In this document: piece after piece, positions 1 through 10,084 of the stretch
Layout of the letters: each line of letters starts with the position of its first letter
How positions within the stretch are numbered: the stretch's first letter is position 1
NCBI GenBank assembly: GCA_025677835.1
Contig: JAIXMR010000028.1
Location: 164,276-228,275, forward strand
Source of the DNA: Sporodiniella umbellata
Taxonomy: Eukaryota; Mucoromycota; Mucoromycetes; Mucorales; Rhizopodaceae
DNA: 64,000 nt
Direction of reading: 5' to 3'
Translations under genes and position numbers: made by a program
The notes under the pieces: model-generated
Databases searched by the model: none
What the model saw: the letters and a program-made list of their open reading frames with translations, nothing else
Told to the model about the DNA's origin: nothing

Positions 1-1562
1 CGACACCGGTGTACATCCAGGTCAACTTGGGATCGACATCGACCGGCACCAAGGCAAAGTTAAGAATGGAAGCAAAGCAGTTGGCAAAGAGAAAGATGGC
101 CATGACGATGGACTTCATTGACTGAGGGGCCTTTTTGTAAGCGTATTCGAGACCAGTGATGGAAGCAAAGATTTCGGAAAAGGCGATAAAGATATAAGAG
201 GGGATTTGGAAGCCTGCAGAGATAGGATATTCACCAGCATCAGCAGCACGGTAGATTTTGGCTTGGATACCTGCGGTGTAGCCCATGGCTACGGCAGCAA
301 AGAGGAAACCAAGCGAGATACGAAAGATGGGACGCATGGGAATTCCGATACGACGCAAGCCAGGGTAGACAAGACGATCCATGATAGGAATGGTGATGAT
401 CAAGACGAGAGGATCGATATTTTGCATGATATCGTTCGGGACATTACCGACCCACATGGTGGCTGCTTGGGAGACGAGATTGGAGGTCATTTGGTTATAG
501 CAAAGCCAGTAAATAGGGTACCAACAAAAGACAACACAGGCACGAAGCGCACGTCTGAGTTCGTCTACAAACACGTCATCCCAAGTCGCTTTGGCCGCAA
601 TCTCAGGATGGTCAATAGCCAGGTTGGAAGGTTTACAGGCTTCAAAGCCGCCCTTGACTTTACAGCTATACCAAAAGAGTTTACCGGCCTCGACAAAGAC
701 CGAGCCACGCGGAGGGTTTTGAACGTAACGTTTACGGCCGAGGAAGACGACGACGATACCAGGAATAAACATCAAGGTAGGCAAGAGGTAAGCAGGCCAG
801 AAACCAATGTTCTTTTCGAGTGTGGTAGTAGCCACCGCAGAGAGAGAACCGACGTTGATACCCCAGTAAAACATGTTGAAGATCTTTTGGTAGGTGGCTT
901 GAGGAGTTACGATAACGCGCTCGCCTCGGTCGGTGGTTTTGATGTAGGCGACTTTACTTTGGTATTGTTCAGCCACCAAGGGAGAAACGTTAGACTTGAT
1001 GCCGCCAGTGCCCAAACCGATGATGATGATGCCGACGACGAAACCAGGGAAAGCGGCGCCGTTCTGGATACCTATAGGCGATGCGGTGGCGGTCAAGATG
1101 ACGAGGCCGGTGAGGTAGATGAGGGAAAAGACGAGAATCGTACGGTATTTGCCTAGGTATTGATCTGCAATGACAGCGCCCAGGATGGGTGTCACGTAAC
1201 ACCAGAACTGGAAGAAGGTATTTAAAGCAGTAGCGGTTTGTTGACCACGGCCCAAAGCACCGGGTTTTTCAGCAGGATCTGAAAGAAGGTGAGAAAAAGA
1301 CTTAGAAAAACAAAACACACTTACAAGACTCGGGCGCAGGGTTTTGAATGTAGTTTTGGAAAGGGCCAGAGAGACCATAGTAAGTAAAACGCTCACAGAA
1401 TTCAATCACAATCACAAGGTAGGCAGAAAGAGGCACGGTGTCTGCCACTTCACGACATGTCTTCCAGTCTTCTTCCGTAGGCTCAGGACCATATCGTTCT
1501 TCGCTGTGAATCTCATGTTCACTGTAAACATCCAGTGTTTTTTCTTGATCTTGTTTTTCCAT
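1..1562 (-). CDS. PTR2: PTR2-family proton-coupled oligopeptide transporter (3' end beyond window)
   Basis: This is a plasma-membrane POT/PTR2 transporter that would import di- and tripeptides with protons. It is read on the minus strand from Met at 1562. Exon 1 is 1325-1562, a 46-nt GT-AG intron covers 1279-1324, and exon 2 is open to the window edge. The family signature ERFTYYGL lies near residue 63. It is followed by a hydrophobic run with ILGAVIADQYLGKYRTI and GLGTGGIKSNVSP, the hallmark region of the family. About 505 residues are visible, and the last transmembrane helices are off the left edge. The N-terminal tail is acidic and hydrophilic, as expected for a cytosolic end. The frame is uninterrupted, so the gene looks intact. 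The family call is firm; substrate range cannot be read from sequence. Confidence 0.93.
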
Positions 1563-2859
1563 CCAAGAGAAATCAAAAAGAAAATAAAAAAATCTTTTTT
1601 TTTTTTTTTTTCCAATCCAATAAACTGTTTTATAGGATTTGAAAACCCCGAAAGTTACTCAAATGGCACAAATGATTCGTGATTTCATGTTTTTTTGTAG
1701 AACCTTATTTGCCTAGAGACTATCAAGTGTTTTGTTCTGCCGGGGGGAGTTTTTTTTCTTTCTTTCTTCCTTTTGGTAAAGGCGGGAAACAATGAATAAG
1801 GATCTCTTTTTTTTTTTTTTTTTTTTTGTAGACAGAGAGACAGCGTATCTTATGTGGCATGTGTTCCCTTAATTGCCAATTTAGGACCCTTTTGTCCACA
1901 TGGCAACTCAAATCTCTCCAAACACAGATACTGCCAAATAGTTTTCTCACGTACTCTGATTGGATGTATGGGTTTCTATTTTGAAACCCAATAAACCCAG
2001 GTCCAATCAGAGAGTCCAAAACCTTATCTCTCCTGTTCAAGAAAAATAGAAAAAAAAAAAACAAGGTAACGAATGATACCCAAAAAGCTTATCGTCAAAT
2101 AATAATACAAAAAAAAAGGGAATGTTGCACACGCTACAACGAGATCTCTTGCTTCAGATTGCTTACATCAGCTTCTACACACCGTTTGTTTCAAAAAAAA
2201 AAAAAAAAAAAAAAGAAAACTACGCTCATACAGAAAGATCTCGAGTTTCTATCCATAAAATGGGTAACGCTAATCCATTCGTAAAAAAAAAAAAAAAAAA
2301 AAACAGGCAGTAAACAGTGAAAGAGCTTTGGCATGAGTATTCTGGGAACCCAATACGATTGGTTCTCGTCTTACCAAATAAAGACAGTCCACTCTCGCTT
2401 GTTGGATGATTTTTCTCGACGCAATCTCCTCATAATTTGATCTCTTTCCGTGCAATGTGACACGATTGGCCAATCTATCCGTTGCCAAATCCATGAACGG
2501 TGGCTTCATGCCCTGTGTAATCCTCACCCGAGTGTGAAAGTACGACTTGCCTAGTCTGGTATCTCTCGTTTCCCACGCAACGCTACGTATAGCTGTATAT
2601 ATATATGTGTATGTGTGTGTGTGTGTGTGTGAAAGCACGGTACTTTCTGGCACAAGCACCTTTGCTGCTTAGGAAATGGCGTGTGTTACCTTTGAATAGT
2701 GATGACCAATAGAAACCCGTTGTTGTCTAAAAGGAGAGGCACATGACCTCCACAAAAACAATCCTAATCATGATCCTAAATAATCATCATAAAATAAAAA
2801 GCTGAGCAACAGCCTTCTCTTTTTGTTCAAAAAACCCTTAAACGTAGGTTATACAGACT
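1563..2859. other. Intergenic region upstream of PTR2
   Basis: No gene is supported here. The stretch holds several A or T tracts (e.g. 1593-1610, 1808-1827, 2195-2214, 2283-2303), a TA/GT microsatellite at about 2594-2631, and a nested inverted repeat with CCAAT boxes at 1954-2012. An open frame at 2270-2659 on the minus strand is mostly microsatellite and low-complexity translation and is not called. Confidence 0.7.
1954..2012. promoter_or_regulatory. Nested inverted repeat with two opposed CCAAT boxes
   Basis: The outer arms CTCTGATTGGA (1954-1964) and TCCAATCAGAG (2002-2012) are perfect 11-bp inverted copies, each containing a CCAAT box. Inside them TGGGTTTC (1969-1976) pairs with GAAACCCA (1983-1990) around a 6-nt loop. 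It sits about 390 bp upstream of the PTR2 start, so it is a candidate promoter element. The function is inferred from position only. Confidence 0.5.
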
Positions 2860-3867
2860 TTATTTTTCTATCTTCTGCTGTGAACGGCAAGCAAACCATG
2901 AGGTAGCACAGCCAGCACCAAGCACAGTGATGGGAAGACCGCGGGCAATGACTACAGGCTGTCTGGTAAAAGCCTGGGTGGAGGCACAGTTGCCATGCTC
3001 GTTCCAACCCCAACCGTACAGCGTACCGTCTTTCAGAGCCAGGCTATGTTCAGAGCCACAGCAGAACTGTTCGACTGTACCGAGCGTCTGCGCTAGTTGG
3101 CCGTGGTCTTGTTTACCCAAACCCTGGAGACCTTCAGAGCCTTGGAGTGAGAAAGTATGATGCCAGCCAGCATCGATAGCAAGCGAGCCACGAGAGACGA
3201 TCGGGGGGGTTTCGCCCAACGGTCCATACTTGTTGGATCCCAAACCGTACACGGTGCCATCCACCGCACGCAAAAGGGTGAACATGTGACCGCAGGCGAT
3301 CTGAACGATCCCTCCAGGCACCCCTTCGAGTCTCTGCACCCTCTCTACATCCACCGTTCCCCCGAGCTGACCACGACGTCCGCCTCCCCACCCATAGACC
3401 AAGCCTGATTCTCCCAGCACAACCACATGCCGCCAACCACACGCCACCGAACGGATCCGTTCCGGCATCGCTTGCTCTGTCCATTCCGCTATTTCCACTC
3501 GGCCTAGGCTGCCTCTCATAAACACCCGGCCATCTTCACTCACCAGCACCGTCACAGCCCAACCACACCCAACATCCTTCCACACCCTGCCTTCTCCCGT
3601 CTCCCGATAACGTGTCCATTCTGACTGTATTTCCTCACTTGACAAAGCCACCTCTTGACCCAGCCTCTCTCCCGATTGCGAGAAACCGCTGGTAAACACT
3701 CTTCCTGATGCCAGCAAAACGACCGAATGGTTGCCTCCACCACTGATCTTGACCACTGTTTCTTTCTCAGGTAGACCGGAACAAAGAACAGGTTCAGAGA
3801 CATCTTTTAAATGACCAATGCCTAGTTGACCTTGTCCATTCGAACCTAACCCATACACCACTGACAT
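2860..3867 (-). CDS. KTI13: KTI13/ATS1-like RCC1-repeat protein
   Basis: A single-exon gene for 335 residues made of about seven RCC1 blades. Blade signatures include YGLGSNGQGQLG near residue 5, GGNHSVVL near 45, GCGWAVTVL, ACGWRHVVVLGESG, ACGHMFTLL, AGWHHTFSL and CCGSEHSLAL. Length and the opening MSVVYGLGSNGQGQLG match yeast Ats1/Kti13 (about 333 residues), which begins very similarly. Kti13 partners Kti11/Dph3 as electron donor for diphthamide synthesis and supports Elongator-dependent wobble-uridine modification of tRNA, in the cytosol. A generic RCC1-repeat protein is the alternative. Its start lies 117 bp from the stop of the next gene on the same strand. Confidence 0.72.
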   Translation of the reverse strand: MSVVYGLGSNGQGQLGIGHLKDVSEPVLCSGLPEKETVVKISGGGNHSVVLLASGRVFTSGFSQSGERLGQEVALSSEEIQSEWTRYRETGEGRVWKDVGCGWAVTVLVSEDGRVFMRGSLGRVEIAEWTEQAMPERIRSVACGWRHVVVLGESGLVYGWGGGRRGQLGGTVDVERVQRLEGVPGGIVQIACGHMFTLLRAVDGTVYGLGSNKYGPLGETPPIVSRGSLAIDAGWHHTFSLQGSEGLQGLGKQDHGQLAQTLGTVEQFCCGSEHSLALKDGTLYGWGWNEHGNCASTQAFTRQPVVIARGLPITVLGAGCATSWFACRSQQKIEK

Positions 3868-3984
3868 TAACCAAAAAAAAAAAAAAGTAAAATAAAATAA
3901 ACCTCGCTGGGCTGTATGTATATATGTGTTTATTCTTATGGCTATGTATAGGCTGTTAGCATGGGTGGTTTTTCTAGGGTGGTT

Positions 3985-4419
3985 TTAGGCAAGCTGCCAA
4001 GTAATCGGGCCAACGCCTTTCATCATGTCGCCCACGACTTTTTTAAACAAAACAGGTGTCAGGTCAAGATCGTTTGTACTACAGCCAGGGCAGGCATCCA
4101 TAATCTTGGCTGTGGCAGTACCCTTGGCGCCTGTGATCTTGATGCTCTTTCCACACCATTTCGAATTGGCGTTCATGTTGCCATACTGTGCACGATTCAG
4201 TGCCACAATATAAGAATTGCTGTCGATATGAACTCCACCACACGCTCCTTGCGATCCTCCCTCTGTCGCTGGTTTGTACCAAGTCGCTGTCCCCCTATAC
4301 ACTCCACCTCGTTTTATCACAGGAGCAGATAAAACATCATTTACAAAAATAAGGGCAAACACAAAAGAGCAAATCAAAATCAATTGCATTGGATAGATCC
4401 AACAAAATAAATAAATCAT
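3985..4419 (-). CDS. Secreted double-psi beta-barrel (RlpA/expansin-like) protein
   Basis: A small secreted single-domain protein. A hydrophobic signal peptide is followed by a DPBB fold: GTATWYKP, the ACGG turn, ALNRAQYGNM, WCGKSIKI, then DACPGCSTNDLDLTPVLF and the terminal GPITWQLA. The four cysteines and the Asp of the DACPGC loop are all present. Such fungal proteins (riboflavin-aldehyde-forming-enzyme-like or loosenin/expansin-like) are cell-wall associated, usually without proven catalysis. Two starts are possible: 4419, or 4389 (MQLILICSF), which gives a cleaner 22-residue signal peptide. I prefer 4389 as the functional start. The protein is 134-144 aa. Confidence 0.85.
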   Translation of the reverse strand: MIYLFCWIYPMQLILICSFVFALIFVNDVLSAPVIKRGGVYRGTATWYKPATEGGSQGACGGVHIDSNSYIVALNRAQYGNMNANSKWCGKSIKITGAKGTATAKIMDACPGCSTNDLDLTPVLFKKVVGDMMKGVGPITWQLA

Positions 4420-5132
4420 TTATAAAAAAAAAAAAAAATAACTCGTCTTTATATACTTTTTTCGGGTAGATCTTCTCTTTAATAAAAGAAAACAATCTAC
4501 TCACTCAAATGCAGTAAACGTAAGCATTCTTTGATAAAAATAGATTATTGTTATTATTGTTATTATTATTATTATTTTCAAAGCTAGAGTGCCAACAGAA
4601 TGATTCCATCTCTCTTTTTTTTTTAAAAAAAAAGATGATTCTTTACTTTCTCAATACCCGGTCTGTTTCGTAGCCAAAGTTGTTTTTAATTAAAAGTGGC
4701 TGTGAAAGATAGGTTGGACAAGTCATACCTGACAGATTCGGCTTTTACATGGCTCATCTCTTTGTAATCAACGTATCGATACCTAAACTCGAGTCAAGAA
4801 CTCTTGTCTCTGTTTTATTCCCCCTCCTTTTTTTTTTTTTTTTTTTCGCTCACTTGCCTATCTCCCTTTTCTAGAGTGAACACAAAAGTCCTTTACTACC
4901 ACCACCTCCTGAAATCAATACCTCCAAAAGGAAGGGTTGGTTTGGATCCCGAAAATAAAATCAGTGGCTCGATAGAATGTTTTGGCATCAACAGAAGCTT
5001 AATCAATCCCATGAATAGAAAAAACGATTGATAAACGAGATCATCCCGTTTGTTTTCATTTTCGTGTTGTTGTTGTTTTTTTTTTTTTCTTTAAAAGCCT
5101 CGGGTTTAAATTACCCTTCTTTCCACAAACAA
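4420..5132. other. Divergent intergenic region
   Basis: This lies between the secreted DPBB gene (-) and the KAR5-like gene (+). It holds a TTA/TTG trinucleotide microsatellite at about 4546-4577 and T tracts at 4829-4846 and 5076-5090, the latter 45 bp before the KAR5 ATG. No further gene is seen. Confidence 0.7.
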
Positions 5133-5763
5133 ATGTATCGGTTCATCTGGATTTTGCTATTTGGCTTGTGGGTAGGTATCGCCCGACAGGACAACACAGG
5201 AGGTAAACCAGAGCCTATCCACTCGTATTTCTCACTCGCTGTAGATTCTCAAGAAAAAGCAATGGTGCTTCATGGATTGGGTAAAGTTGGGTGTGTCGCG
5301 TTTGATTTAAGCTTTTTCGTTTAGAGTTATTTAAAGCTTTGAGAAACAATGAAGAGGATTGTTATAAAAAAGCCACGCTGCGCTTAATGAACGGCTGTCA
5401 ATCCCTAATGAAAGATACCACTCTGGAAAACATGAAATGTAACCCTTTTTTTCACACAAAAAAATACATATATAATCTTTGGTTTCTATATCTACAGATG
5501 CTATCGCGCTCACTCTGTGTGAGCTTTCTTCTGCGAAAATCAAACCACCCAATGAATGCTATCGTCTTGAGAAACCAAAACAGACCGGCCTATGTATACA
5601 GTAAACACTATATAAACAAACAACGTCAAAATAAACTCGATTAGAAAACTATCCTTTTCCCCTCAAGCATGGACCTCTTACAGTGGTAATCGTACCCGAA
5701 CTGAAATCCATACGAACCCGTCTTTTGTACTCACCACCTAAAATAGGCTATTTCCGTGATATT

Positions 5764-5797
<34 letters not shown>

Positions 5798-6805
5798 AAG
5801 GGAGGTATAACAGGCATCATTAGCATTGATTTGCTTTGCTATTCGATACCCCCTTGAAAAAGAAATCCTGGAGAGACTTTATAGAAATATCACTTTGGGC
5901 CAGCAAAAGAACTTTGAGATCCTTCAACATCAACAGGCAGATTTCATTCAATGGCGAGAGCAAGAGCTTCATTGGCTGGCGCATCTCAGACAGTCACAGT
6001 CGGATCTGGCTCACCTGATGAAAACCACGGAGGCGGATGTCAAAAGAAATCAGGAGCTGGTGGAAGGTCTGATGGTTGCGCTCACCGCCATGAAAAGCCG
6101 TACGGAGCAATCGATGGTTGAATACACTGACATGATCTCCACACACCTGAGTGGTGGCCGAGAAGAATTGCAGGCCATCTTGAGCTTTCAATCTTTGAAA
6201 ACAGAGGGTGCGGTGGATGAGATCTTGGCTCAACTGTCTCGTGTTTCTCTTTGTCTTGAGCAAATACAAGTGCAGACCACACAGGATTGGCACCAACACC
6301 TCACTGTACGTTGACTGTCTCTCGAAGCAGCATCTTACCCTCCCTCTTTCATAGCAACTGGAACGTGACAGCACTCAAAAATGGCAAGAGCTAATAGACA
6401 CTGCCCGGTTGGATCTCCAGAGGCTAGTGCAAGACACGTCAGGTCAAATCCAACACATGGCTCATCTTCTTACTGGACTCAAAGAGCAACTGGCTCATGT
6501 CACACAACCCCTTGAAAGGTTAGGTCAGCATATCAAGCTCTTCTATGTGTATGCTTTGGGTCTTATTCAGGATTGGATTTTGCAGTGGGTTGCATGGACC
6601 CTGCTTTGTTATCAACTCCAAGTTCTCTTTATCCGTTGGAAATACAACAAAACCTTCTCTTTTGCTCTATCCACAGGCAAGACTCTACATGTGTAACTAT
6701 AGACCTCTCATACCTATCTTAGTCTTTCTACTCTTATGCAGACAACATGCACTCGATACTTATTTCATCTTATTTTTTCTGTTATGGACAGTAAGGGATC
6801 TTTAA
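5133..6805 (+). CDS. KAR5: KAR5/Tht1/GEX1-family nuclear fusion (karyogamy) protein
   Basis: A nuclear-envelope/ER membrane protein needed for nuclear envelope fusion after mating. My model has eight exons: 5133-5280, 5325-5438, 5498-5600, 5645-5685, 5747-5764, 5824-6305, 6355-6621 and 6677-6805, all phases consistent, giving 433 aa. It shows a signal peptide (MYRFIWILLFGLWVG) and the conserved cysteine block (DCYKKATLRLMNGC, ALTLCELSSAK, NECYRL, GLCIQ). The family motif SPQAWTSYSGYFRDI appears only after removing introns 3 and 4. Then come ICFAIRYPLEKE, a long coiled coil (about residues 150-330) and C-terminal membrane segments. Exon 5 is an 18-nt micro-exon. The last intron (6622-6676) has a weak GTTCTC donor. 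If it is unspliced, the protein ends at 6696 with one membrane segment fewer. Confidence 0.85.
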
Positions 6806-7178
6806 AAAGTCATGAATGCTTTCGATTAATAATCATTGAAACTAGTATCTTTGCTTTCAACTGTATCGATCATTTCAATCTACTGGTTCATCAATAGCAA
6901 TTTCCAAACATTCGAAAGCTATACCTTGTTTAACCCTCAAAGACCAGTATCACTTTCATCGTTATTATTCTTACCGTCCTGCTCATTAGATGTATTAATC
7001 ATTTTTAAAAATAAGCTGTTTTTTTTTTTTTTTTTTTTTTTTTGGCAGGCGCTTTATTATTTTAGAAAACGTTAATACATGTACACACCTCTTACATACA
7101 CTTGAAAAAAAAAAGAAACAAATGCATAAAACATCTATTAACAAATCAAGAGAATGACAGTTATAATAATAAAGGGAG

Positions 7179-7221
<43 letters not shown>

Positions 7222-7276
7222 ATTAGATTAAAAAATTAGGATAAAATGAAGGGGGTGGGAGAAAGAGCGTACTTTC
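6806..7276. repeat. Convergent intergenic region with GA microsatellite
   Basis: This is the 3' flank shared by the convergent KAR5-like and LCB2 genes. It contains a T tract (about 7019-7043) and a (GA)n tract at 7182-7213 followed by a G run. No gene is seen. Confidence 0.75.
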
Positions 7277-9159
7277 TTACTTTTGAATTTCACTGCTCAC
7301 TTTAAGAAGTAAGGTGTCACCGACCTGACTGATAGCGTCCAGAGCCCTGTCGAGATCTTGTCTTGTGTGAGCTGAGGATAAACAGAAGCGTGCACGAGAG
7401 GTAATGATGGGAGTAGCAGGATAGCCTACGACAACGATAGCAATACCATGCTTCAACATCTCTCGAGAAAAGGCGGGGATCTTTGCAGGATTGAATAGCA
7501 ACAAGGGGATCACAGGGCTTCCTTGATCTCCGTAAACAATGAAGCCTAATTCTCTTAAGCGCTCAATAAAGTAGCGTGAATTCTCCGCTAATTGCTTAAT
7601 CTTTCTACGACCGATATCCGTGCCATCTTCGCCACTAGAAAAGTAGATGAATTCGAAATGTTAGGCGACCGTTTGTTTTTGCTTACCAGATGATTTTTGT
7701 AGAAGTGATGACTTGTTGAGTGACAGCGACAGAGACGCTTTCAGAATAGTTGTAAGAGTGGTTACGCAAACGCAGATAGTCTATGACCGATTTGTCACCC
7801 GCAATGTAACCACCGGCAGCGCCAAACGATTTGGTGAAGGTTCCCATCAAGATGTCTACCTCAGCAGGGTCAACGCCATAAAAATCGCAAACACCGCCAC
7901 CGTTTTCGCCCAGAGCACCAATCGAGTGAGCTTCGTCCATGTAAAGATAGAACTAGTAACCAAGGTTTAATGTTGGTAACACACACACCTTTCATTTACC
8001 TTGAATTCTTTTTTCAACTCCACCAGCACGGGCAAGTCAACGATGGTACCCTCCATAGAGTAAAGGCCTTCGACAAACACCACAATCTTTCTCCAAGGAC
8101 GATGGGTACGCGGCTGGCCTTGGGAGATGACCTCACGCAAGAGCTCACGAAGATCATCCATATTGTTATGTTTAAACACACGAACAGAAGCGCCCGACAG
8201 GCGGACGCCAAAGATGATGGACGAATGGTTCAGTTCATCCGAGATCACCAGACATCCTTTGCCGACCAAGGCAGGAATGGTAGTAGAGTTGGTAGCAAAA
8301 CCCATGCTGACACACATGGCATCTTCTTTGCCTACAAAGCGAGCCACCAGCTGTTCGAGAGCTTGGGCATGGTGGTTGGTGCCTGCCTCTGCACGAGAAC
8401 TGGCTGAGGTGATACCGAGTTCGTGGGTGGCCTGTTCAACGGCATCTGCGCAAGGTCCGGCATTGTCCGAAAATCCAAGGTAGTTGTAAGAAGCAAAGTT
8501 GAGCGCCTCCGTTTGAGTGCCCGTCAGACGAAACGTACGGTTAAAATCGCCCGACATACGGTCCAATAGCTTTACTGTTCTTGAGGCAACACCCGTAATT
8601 GGGCGGTTGAAACAGTCACTACAACACTCGTTCAGCCCTTTTTCTTTTCTATAATGCTTTAAAATTACCGAATTCGAATATAAAGACGTCTCGTGTAAAA
8701 CGAATCAAAGTCAGAAACAAGAGGTGCATAACCCTAGCCATTTTAATTGTTCTGTCAGCAAAAACAAAAACTTGCACAAAAAAAAAAAAAAAAAAAATTC
8801 ACGCGTTTCCTAAAGCTTACTTGGTTCATTCGAAGATGTGAATAATCTTGCGGTTTGAAAAGCTTGCCCAAGATATCCCTCAGATGACCAAAGAGAATCA
8901 AAACAAAATAGTTTAGATAAGTGCACACAAGCACATAAAGAGGTGCGGCCTCCATCTTGTGCTCCAAATCGTCATATTTCATCTTTGGCTTGCGTGGAGG
9001 TTGCCATCGCTCCGTCGATTGGGCAAGAGGGTTGGTTTCAGACTTTGAAAGCACGGTTTGAGAGAAATTGGGAGCGTACGAATGATCCGAAGAAGACTTG
9101 GGTGTACTAAGACTGATGCTAGGGATGCTAATCGTATGTGCCCTTTTTCCTTTCCCCAT
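7277..9159 (-). CDS. LCB2: Serine palmitoyltransferase subunit 2 (LCB2)
   Basis: The pyridoxal-phosphate subunit of serine palmitoyltransferase condenses serine with palmitoyl-CoA, the first step of sphingolipid synthesis, on the ER membrane. Four exons (8821-9159, 8000-8656, 7687-7952, 7277-7634) give 539 aa, the normal length. An N-terminal membrane segment lies at about residues 74-95. The alpha-oxoamine synthase core includes [30 protein letters not shown] and the PLP-lysine motif [12 protein letters not shown] (Lys about 373), then the [19 protein letters not shown] segment. Intron 1 (8657-8820) is long for this window and holds an A tract. Its acceptor AAAG was chosen because it restores the [19 protein letters not shown] segment in frame. 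Confidence is high. Confidence 0.95.
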
Positions 9160-9326
9160 TGTAAATTGCTTTTGTATAGACGTGTGTTTATATATTAAAA
9201 AATAAAAGAAAGAAAAAAAAAAAAGAGAAACACCGAAATGAATTTACCCTTTTTTCAATATCCCCACTTTTTTTTTAATTCTCAGCCCCATCTTGCTTGG
9301 CCATTGACAATGGTTTAGCCGCCATT

Positions 9327-9771
9327 TCAAGCTTTAAGAGTCTGGTTGACTAATCCAGCCACTTTTTCATACAATTCCATATCCATTCCGTTCACAGTTC
9401 TTATGATTCTAGCGTTCATACGCAGGATACCAAACGTAGGCTTGTGTAGAATTCATTTTCAGTTTTCTCCTTCTTTTTTTTTTTTTTTCCCTTCACTTAC
9501 TTCTTCCGTTAGCTCCCCAATACATTGCACCAAGTCTCCCTCGCCAGGAATACACCAGCCGTCTTGGGCTCTTATCTCTACTTCCACTCCGTCATAACAC
9601 AAAAGACCCAATCCTTCTCCTGTGTTTTTCCATCTATAATAACGTGAGTCGAAGGGAACCTTGAGAAAACAACAGTTCAGGTTACACTCCAGTGATTCTT
9701 ACTGAATCTCCTTTACGGCTCTGATGTAGATTTCTCAACAAGACCATTTTACCAGAAGGAATTTCAGACAT
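9327..9771 (-). CDS. TEN1: TEN1-like telomere-capping (CST complex) subunit
   Basis: A small OB-fold protein of the Cdc13/CTC1-Stn1-Ten1 complex that protects telomeric single strands and helps fill-in synthesis. Exons 9703-9771, 9501-9659 and 9327-9440 give 113 aa, the usual Ten1 size. The Ten1 pattern is visible: MSEIPSGKMVLLRNL, KGDSV, PFDSRYYRW, VEVEIRAQD, GDLVQCIGELTEE, and the C-terminal NARIIRTVNGMDMELYEKV. Intron 2 (9441-9500) has a perfect GTAAGT donor. Intron 1 is uncertain. The strong donor at 9702 removes a family-like VRITG stretch that a later GT (28-nt intron) or the 9633 acceptor would keep. It is too short and divided to appear as one open frame. It is divergent from the Mus7/Mms22-like gene. 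Confidence 0.78.
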
Positions 9772-10084
9772 TTCAATTTTTTTTCTCTGAAAAAAAAGTT
9801 TTTTTTTAAAAAAAAAATCAAAAATAAAATAAAACACGAAATACGAAACGCTTCTAGAAAACGAAAAAGGACCTTTTGGCTTCAACAAAACTTTTCAAAG
9901 CGCACAAAAAGTCGTTATTTATAGACTGTAGATACATTGTTACATCATACTTATCTTTCTGTTCTTGTTTCAACCAAAAACATTGTGCTTGCTCTTATTG
10001 GCTGACTAAAAAAAAAAAAAAAAAAGTCTTACCATCAGTGCACGCGCGCTACTTTTTTTTTTTTTTTTTTTTTTTACAAGAGTC

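Noticed and set aside
206..1156. 316-codon plus-strand open frame
   Set aside because: It is the antisense shadow of the PTR2 transporter, whose minus-strand frame carries the family motifs.
2270..2659. 129-codon minus-strand frame
   Set aside because: Its ends are translated GT microsatellite and A tract; no splice partners or recognisable motif.
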